From the NCBI RefSeq assembly GCF_002288635.1, contig NZ_NRSW01000001.1:3801852-3865851 (forward strand): DNA of 64,000 nucleotides. Reading direction: 5' to 3'. Source of the DNA: Mucilaginibacter sp. MD40 (GTDB taxonomy: Bacteria > Bacteroidota > Bacteroidia > Sphingobacteriales > Sphingobacteriaceae). A program made the translations under genes and the position numbers. Positions within the stretch are counted from its first letter, which is position 1; every line of letters begins with the position of its first letter. The notes under the pieces were generated by a model, which worked only from the letters and a program-made list of their open reading frames with translations, had not been told where the DNA came from and ran no database searches. This document shows, in pieces, positions 59,161 through 64,000 of the stretch.

Positions 59161-59211
59161 ACGGAATCCTGTAAAGATGCGGCTGAGCGTTAGGCTAACT
59201 TTGTATCCTAA
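59161..59211 (+). promoter_or_regulatory. CopA promoter with shared copper-gene architecture, copy 2
   Basis: ACGGAAT (59161-59167) and TTTGTATCCTAA (59200-59211) are 39 nt apart, exactly as in the minus-strand promoter at 57646-57696. TAACTTTG (59196-59203) is a perfect TAnnTTTG -7 element. The ATG follows at 59223. Confidence 0.65.
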
Positions 59212-59222
59212 ACAGAGAAAGA

Positions 59223-61457
59223 ATGTCACCTGCAACCATATACACCCAGACTTTTCCGGTTACCGGCATGACTTGCGCCGGCTGCGCATCAAGCGTTGAA
59301 TCGATGATCGGCGCCCAAAAAGGTGTTGAAAAAGCTGAAGTTAATTTTGCCACCCAGTCCGTAAAGGTAGCTTACCACCCGGATCTCATCCGGCCGGAAG
59401 GCTTACAGCGATCCGTACAGTCGGTTGGTTACGACCTGATCATTGACACGGAAAATGGAAAAGAAAAAGGTGAACAGGCACAGCTGGCCCACTACCGTGA
59501 GCTGAAGAAAAATATCATTTGGGCCGCTGTCCTTACCCTGCCGGTTGTCATGATCGGGATGTTTTTGATGGACATTCCTTATGCCAATTATATCATGCTG
59601 GTGCTGACCGCCCCTGTGCTGTTCATCGCGGGCAGGAATTTTTTTACCGGTGCCTGGAAACAGGCACGGCACGGCAGGGCAAACATGGATACGCTGGTGG
59701 CGATGAGTACCGGGATCGCTTTTTTCTTCAGCGTGTTCAATACCGTCTATCCGGAGTTCTGGCACCGGCAGGGCTTACATCCGCACGTTTATTACGAGGC
59801 GGCATCGGTGGTGATCGTATTTATCATGCTGGGAAAATTGCTGGAAGAGCGGGCGAAATCCAACACCTCTTCCGCTATCAAAAAGTTGATCGGCCTACAG
59901 CCGAAAACCGTATTGCTCATAACGCCCCAGGGAGAAAAAATCACGCCTGTTGAGGAGGTGAAGATCGGCGACCTGCTGTTGGTTCGTCCGGGCGAAAAAA
60001 TTCCGGTGGATGGCATCGTAACGCAAGGCGGCTCCTACGTGGATGAGAGCATGATCAGCGGCGAGCCTGTGGCCGTAGAAAAAAAGAAGGGCGACAACAT
60101 TTTTGCCGGAACGATCAACCAGAAAGGCAGTTTTCAATTTCAAGCCGAGAAGGTCGGCGGTGAAACCCTGTTGGGTCAGATCATCCGCCTGGTAGAGGAA
60201 GCGCAGGGATCGAAAGCACCCGTTCAGAAACTGGTCGATAAAATTGCCGGTGTATTTGTCCCGGTGGTGCTGCTGATCGCGCTGGCGACTTTAGGCATCT
60301 GGCTGTTGCTCGGCGGCCCGCAGGCGCTGACACATGGACTTTTAGCCATGGTGACCGTTCTGGTCATTGCCTGTCCCTGCGCACTGGGGCTGGCCACACC
60401 TACCGCCGTCATGGTCGGTATCGGAAAAGGAGCTGAGAATGGCATCCTGATCAAGGATGCCGAAGCGCTGGAATTGGGATACAAGGTCAACGCGGTCATC
60501 TTTGATAAGACCGGAACGATCACCGAGGGTAAACCTGCGGTCACCGATATCGTCTGGGCCAATCAGGCCGCAGGCGGGGAACAGGCATTATCGGCGATAC
60601 TGTTGGCACTGGAACAGCAGTCAGAACATCCCTTAGCGGCCGCTATCGTCAGCTACCTGAAAGAAAGGGATATACAAAGCGTGGAATCGGACTATTTCCA
60701 CAGCCTGACCGGCCGGGGTGTCGAGATCCTGTTTAACGGCCAGCCCTATTATGCCGGTAACCTTAAACTGGTCGAAAGCAGTAAGACGCCACTTCCGGGT
60801 GAACTCGCTTTTGCGGCAGCCCAGCTTTCACAGGCCGGAAAAACCGTGATCTATTTTGCCTCACACCTTTCTGTATTGGCTATAGTGGCTTTGCAGGACC
60901 GCGTCAAGCATAATTCGGCAAAAGCCATTTCAGCGCTAAAGACCAGCGGTATCGAGGTCTATATGCTGACCGGTGACCAGGCGGTCACGGCGGCCCATAT
61001 TGGCCGGGAAGCCGGGATCAGTCATATCATTGCCGATGCGCTGCCCGCTGACAAAGCCACTTTTGTTAAGACCTTGCAAAGCCGGGGAAATATTGTAGCT
61101 ATGGTTGGGGACGGCATCAATGATAGCCAGGCGCTGGCGCGGGCAGACCTCTCCATCGCCATGGGTCACGGCTCGGATATCGCCATGGACGTGGCTAAGA
61201 TCACGCTGGTATCATCGGACCTGCTTCAACTGCCTAAAGCCCTTAAACTGTCCCGGCTGACTGTAAGAACGATCCGGCAAAACCTGTTCTGGGCTTTCAT
61301 CTATAACCTGATCGGCATACCGCTGGCTGCCGGTATCCTATACCCGGTGAATGGATTTTTACTAAACCCGATGATCGCCGGGGCGGCCATGGCGCTAAGC
61401 TCGGTGTCAGTCGTCAGCAACAGCCTGCGGCTTAAATATTCAAAAATTACTTTTTAA
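59223..61457 (+). CDS. copA: CopA-type Cu(I) P1B ATPase
   Basis: 744 residues with one N-terminal HMA domain ([18 protein letters not shown]), the CPC transport motif ([15 protein letters not shown]), [30 protein letters not shown] and [16 protein letters not shown]. It exports Cu(I) from the cytosol. A CopZ-like chaperone follows after 14 nt. It differs from the CopB pump at 46058 in motif and N-terminus, so the island has both P1B-1 and P1B-3 pumps. Confidence 0.97.
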   Translation: MSPATIYTQTFPVTGMTCAGCASSVESMIGAQKGVEKAEVNFATQSVKVAYHPDLIRPEGLQRSVQSVGYDLIIDTENGKEKGEQAQLAHYRELKKNIIWAAVLTLPVVMIGMFLMDIPYANYIMLVLTAPVLFIAGRNFFTGAWKQARHGRANMDTLVAMSTGIAFFFSVFNTVYPEFWHRQGLHPHVYYEAASVVIVFIMLGKLLEERAKSNTSSAIKKLIGLQPKTVLLITPQGEKITPVEEVKIGDLLLVRPGEKIPVDGIVTQGGSYVDESMISGEPVAVEKKKGDNIFAGTINQKGSFQFQAEKVGGETLLGQIIRLVEEAQGSKAPVQKLVDKIAGVFVPVVLLIALATLGIWLLLGGPQALTHGLLAMVTVLVIACPCALGLATPTAVMVGIGKGAENGILIKDAEALELGYKVNAVIFDKTGTITEGKPAVTDIVWANQAAGGEQALSAILLALEQQSEHPLAAAIVSYLKERDIQSVESDYFHSLTGRGVEILFNGQPYYAGNLKLVESSKTPLPGELAFAAAQLSQAGKTVIYFASHLSVLAIVALQDRVKHNSAKAISALKTSGIEVYMLTGDQAVTAAHIGREAGISHIIADALPADKATFVKTLQSRGNIVAMVGDGINDSQALARADLSIAMGHGSDIAMDVAKITLVSSDLLQLPKALKLSRLTVRTIRQNLFWAFIYNLIGIPLAAGILYPVNGFLLNPMIAGAAMALSSVSVVSNSLRLKYSKITF

Positions 61458-61471
61458 TTAAAAACAGAAAA

Positions 61472-61684
61472 ATGGAAACTTTAAAATTCAAGACCACCAT
61501 CAAATGCGGTGGCTGCATAGCAACGGTTACCCCCGTCCTCGATCATTTAAACGGGGTAGAAAAATGGGAAGTGGATACCGTAAACCCCGATAAGATACTC
61601 ACGATAAAGGCAACTCCTGATTTGGAGGCAAAGGAGGTGATCGCCGCATTGGCAGCCAGGGGATACCATGCGGAATCCATATAA
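61472..61684 (+). CDS. CopZ-like copper chaperone (HMA domain)
   Basis: 70 residues, a single HMA domain. The metal motif is IKCGGCIATV (CGGC), then a typical beta-alpha-beta-beta-alpha-beta order (GVEKWEVDTV, AKEVIAALAARGYHAE). It delivers Cu(I) to CopA. It ends before a hairpin at 61701-61730, so copA and this gene form a unit. Confidence 0.92.
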   Translation: METLKFKTTIKCGGCIATVTPVLDHLNGVEKWEVDTVNPDKILTIKATPDLEAKEVIAALAARGYHAESI

Positions 61685-61700
61685 ATAGACCTATTCCGGT

Positions 61701-61730
61701 AAACCCTTGAAGCAAAGGCTTCAGGGGTTT
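61701..61730 (+). terminator. Terminator-like hairpin after the chaperone gene
   Basis: Arms AAACCCTTGAAGC (61701-61713) and GCTTCAGGGGTTT (61718-61730) pair at 12 of 13 positions, followed by ATTTGATTAT. The T-tract is weak. Confidence 0.6.
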
Positions 61731-61794
61731 ATTTGATTATCCGGAAAATACACTAAATTTAAACAATTGTAACATTTTGATGTACTATTAGTTA

Positions 61795-62268
61795 ATGAGA
61801 AGATTCGGTGCTTTTACGCTGGCTGCGTTTTACCTGTTGTTGACAACAGGTATGTTCGTATGCCTGGTACATTGCGGCGCCGAATATTTTTTTGGAACAC
61901 CCGGGCATGAATTAGTCGTTCATGAGGATGGTGACGATGATGATCACGACCATGATGCCGCGCCATCTGCCGGACATGATGATGAGCACGAAAAGGAAAA
62001 ATCACAGCACCATAAGAAATCCTGCGGGGAAGGCAAAGATTGCAGTTGCTGTAACCGGCACGACAACTATGTGGTTAAAGAAAACACTTCCGGATCACTC
62101 GAATTTCAATCGTTCGCCATCCAGGTCATCCTGTTCCCATTACCTTACCAGGCATTGCCACCAATGCCCGGCATTTACGAAGCCAAAGTATCCTGGCTTA
62201 ACGCAACCGGACCGCCTGGGGCGGTCAGACCACCGCTATTTATTAAATACCGATCCCTTCTGATCTGA
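61795..62268 (+). CDS. HYC_CC_PP-like His/Asp-rich secreted protein, copy 3
   Basis: 157 residues, signal or anchor about 1-24, LVHCGAEYF, then a very His/Asp-rich stretch (about 42-70, including DGDDDDHDHD and GHDDEHEKEK), a DCSCC motif and the late VRPPLF with SLLI end. The acidic His-rich stretch should bind Cu(II), Ni or Zn ions. It is followed after 68 nt by the second HMA-AraC gene, repeating the regulator/HYC neighbourhood seen at 27-29 kb. Confidence 0.7.
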   Translation: MRRFGAFTLAAFYLLLTTGMFVCLVHCGAEYFFGTPGHELVVHEDGDDDDHDHDAAPSAGHDDEHEKEKSQHHKKSCGEGKDCSCCNRHDNYVVKENTSGSLEFQSFAIQVILFPLPYQALPPMPGIYEAKVSWLNATGPPGAVRPPLFIKYRSLLI

Positions 62269-62336
62269 TTCAAGCTTTGCCGCCTTCTGCGGCCTGAAGA
62301 ATTATTGCCTTCACTTTCTTTTAGCTTGAATAAAAC

Positions 62337-62900
62337 ATGACATTATATATTAAAAATATGGTTTGCGACCGCTGCATTATGGTCGTTAAACAACAACTGG
62401 AAAACTTAGGGTTCCGGGTCGATTCCATTGCGCTGGGTAGCGCCGTTGTTCAGCCAGAAGCGGATGCCAACCAATTAAGCGCCATTTCTTCCGCATTAAA
62501 ACTGCTCGGCTTTGAGCTGATCGATAATGAAAAGGACCGTGTGGTACAACGCATTAAGGACCTGATCATTGAAAAGGTACATCACAGCGACCTATCGGAC
62601 AGCCACCTCAGCTTTTCGGACTACCTGTCTGATCAGCTGCATAAGGATTATACTTATCTCAGCCGGATGTTCTCAGAGTCGGAAGATACCACTATTGAAA
62701 AATTCATTATTCAGCAAAAGATAGAAAAGGTCAAAGAACTGCTGGAGTACGGCGAACTCAATATGAACGAGATCGCCTGGAAGATGGGCTATAGCAGTAG
62801 CGCTCATCTGTCCGCGCAGTTCAAAACGATAACCGGGTTAACGCCAAGCCAGTTCAAAGCATCAGGGCACAGGCAGCGTAAAGCCATTGACAAAATTTAA
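62337..62900 (+). CDS. HMA-like/AraC fusion regulator, copy 2
   Basis: 187 residues. An HMA-like N-terminus (MTLYIKNMVCDRCIMVVKQQ; metal Cys10 and Cys13) leads to an AraC HTH from about 88 (LSDQLHKDYTYLSRMFSESE and MNEIAWKMGYSSSAHLSAQF, ending GLTPSQFK). It shares the layout and length of the copy at 28404. It sits in the copper island between a His-rich secreted protein and a Met-rich outer-membrane-type gene, so it is the most likely copper-responsive activator here. Sensing copper through CxxC is an inference. Confidence 0.87.
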   Translation: MTLYIKNMVCDRCIMVVKQQLENLGFRVDSIALGSAVVQPEADANQLSAISSALKLLGFELIDNEKDRVVQRIKDLIIEKVHHSDLSDSHLSFSDYLSDQLHKDYTYLSRMFSESEDTTIEKFIIQQKIEKVKELLEYGELNMNEIAWKMGYSSSAHLSAQFKTITGLTPSQFKASGHRQRKAIDKI

Positions 62901-62913
62901 AATCTATCATCCT

Positions 62914-64000
62914 ATGAAAAACTTAATGATTACCGCAGCCCTGCTTTTAGGGCTCACATCTATCGCATTCGCTCAAACCATGAAGATGAACGATACAACG
63001 AATGCCAAAAAAGATAAAAAAATGGACATGCCGATGAAGCATGACGGGATGAAGGGCATGAAAATGCCGGACACCGCCAAAAAGGTAAAAGGCAAAAAAA
63101 TGGGTATGCCGATGAACCATGACCATATGAAAGGCATGAAGATGAAAGATACTTCCATGTCGGGCATGGATATGGGCGGAATGAAAATGGATGATATGCC
63201 CATGAAAATGATGAGCAGTTCACAATCGCTTAATTTGCCCATGACGCGGGACGGCTCCGGCACCAGCTGGCTGCCGGATGCTTCGCCGATGTATGGCATC
63301 ATGTTGGGCAGCGGCAAATGGAGCTATATGCTGCATGGCAATATCGCCCTGCGTTATACCAAACAAGACCTTGGCAATAAGGGCAGCAGGGGCGACGACA
63401 GGATCGATGCCCCCAACTGGTTCATGGGCATGGCTCAGCGTAAGGTTGGCACAAACGGCCTGCTGCATTTTAACCTGATGATGTCCCTCGACCGCCTGAC
63501 GGAAGGCGGCGGCGGCTATCCGCTCCTGTTCCAGACAGGTGAAAGCTGGAAAGGTTCTCCGCTGATCGATCATCAGCATCCGCATGATCTTTTTTCCGAA
63601 GTATCGGCGAGCTATGCCTATGCCTTTTCCAAAAAGACCGACCTGAGTATTTATGTAGGCTACCCCGGCGAGCCGGCGTTAGGCCCGGTGGCTTTTATGC
63701 ACCGGCCCTCGGCGATGTCCGATCCGGATGCGCCGATCAGCCACCATTGGTCTGATGCGACGCATATCACTTTCGGGGTCGCGACCATCGGTTTTCGGTT
63801 CTATGATTTCAAGATCGAGGCCTCGTCTTTTACAGGCAGGGAACCTGATGAGAACCGTTATGACTTTGACAAGCCGCGATTTGATTCCTGGAGCGGGCGT
63901 TTAAATTATAATCCTTCAGCCAATTGGGCGCTGCAAGTTTCACATGGCTATATCAAGAGCCCGGAGGAGCTGCACCCGGAGGAAAATGTTTATCGTACTA
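62914..64000 (+). CDS. Met/His-rich secreted beta-barrel-type protein, 3' end outside window
   Basis: The frame from ATG 62914 stays open to the window end (362 complete codons). Signal peptide about 1-20 (SIAFAQ). Residues about 22-110 are extremely rich in Met, Lys and Asp with repeated MxMP, HDGMKGMKM and MSGMDMGGMKM motifs. After that the sequence changes to alternating aromatic strands of an outer-membrane barrel type (MLHGNIALRYTKQDLGNKG, HHWSDATHITFGV). Such a Met-rich arm suggests Cu(I) capture outside the cell or in the periplasm. The end of the gene, and so its full domain set, is not seen. Confidence 0.8.
   Translation, partial: MKNLMITAALLLGLTSIAFAQTMKMNDTTNAKKDKKMDMPMKHDGMKGMKMPDTAKKVKGKKMGMPMNHDHMKGMKMKDTSMSGMDMGGMKMDDMPMKMMSSSQSLNLPMTRDGSGTSWLPDASPMYGIMLGSGKWSYMLHGNIALRYTKQDLGNKGSRGDDRIDAPNWFMGMAQRKVGTNGLLHFNLMMSLDRLTEGGGGYPLLFQTGESWKGSPLIDHQHPHDLFSEVSASYAYAFSKKTDLSIYVGYPGEPALGPVAFMHRPSAMSDPDAPISHHWSDATHITFGVATIGFRFYDFKIEASSFTGREPDENRYDFDKPRFDSWSGRLNYNPSANWALQVSHGYIKSPEELHPEENVYRT

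Overview
The window looks like a Bacteroidota chromosome or integrated element, most likely from the Sphingobacteriaceae (Mucilaginibacter/Pedobacter type). The grounds are the families present (a V-ATPase operon with a DUF2764 subunit, DUF3347 and HYC_CC_PP-type secreted proteins, AraC and LytTR regulators, CusA/CopA/CopB metal pumps), the general lack of strong Shine-Dalgarno sequences, and several promoters of the Bacteroidota TAnnTTTG type. The genus is an inference.

Region 1 (1-2.9 kb, minus strand, visibly GC-richer) is the edge of a mobilizable or conjugative element. It holds the first 37 codons of a relaxase, a MobC-type accessory protein with a candidate oriT just upstream, a CHC2/Toprim primase-like protein with altered catalytic residues, and two paralogous small HTH proteins. 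Region 2 (2.9-3.65 kb) is a gene-free boundary with a strong terminator and a 110-bp inverted-repeat unit.

Region 3 (3.65-20.2 kb) is a redox, carbonyl and regulation block: two esterases, three aldo/keto reductases, a LytS/LytTR two-component system, secreted propeller dehydrogenase-like proteins with a cytochrome c, a lipoprotein flavodoxin, a cupin, a PAS histidine kinase with a convergent single-domain response regulator, and two AraC regulators. A 33-bp motif at a fixed 55-nt distance from a TTTG promoter element lies before two of these genes, next to the first AraC gene.

Region 4 (20.3-38.7 kb) looks like a fermentative energy block: universal stress protein, GT35-like phosphorylase, phosphoketolase and acetate kinase on the minus strand; a GH13 hydrolase joined to a seven-gene V-ATPase operon (E, DUF2764, A, B, D, I, K) on the plus strand. 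Between them sits a small metal-type module: a HYC_CC_PP-like protein and a regulator that fuses an HMA-like metal-binding domain to an AraC HTH, flanked by two nearly identical secreted proteins.

Region 5 (38.7-64 kb) is a copper/heavy-metal resistance island. It holds a CusA-type RND pump encoded in two pieces, a TolC-like channel, two CusB-like adaptors, a CopB-type ATPase (CPH motif), an MFS pump, small membrane proteins, and an operon with DUF3347 proteins, a haem-binding protein, a multicopper oxidase fused to an N-terminal metal-binding domain and a C-terminal CopB-like barrel, a methyltransferase and a GH130 enzyme. Further right are a CopA ATPase (CPC motif), a CopZ-like chaperone, a second HMA-AraC regulator and a Met/His-rich outer-membrane-type protein that runs off the end. 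An isolated HhH plus PD-(D/E)XK-like nuclease gene sits inside this island. The most promising undescribed system is the HMA-AraC regulator class with its Cys/His-rich secreted partners and a shared promoter architecture.
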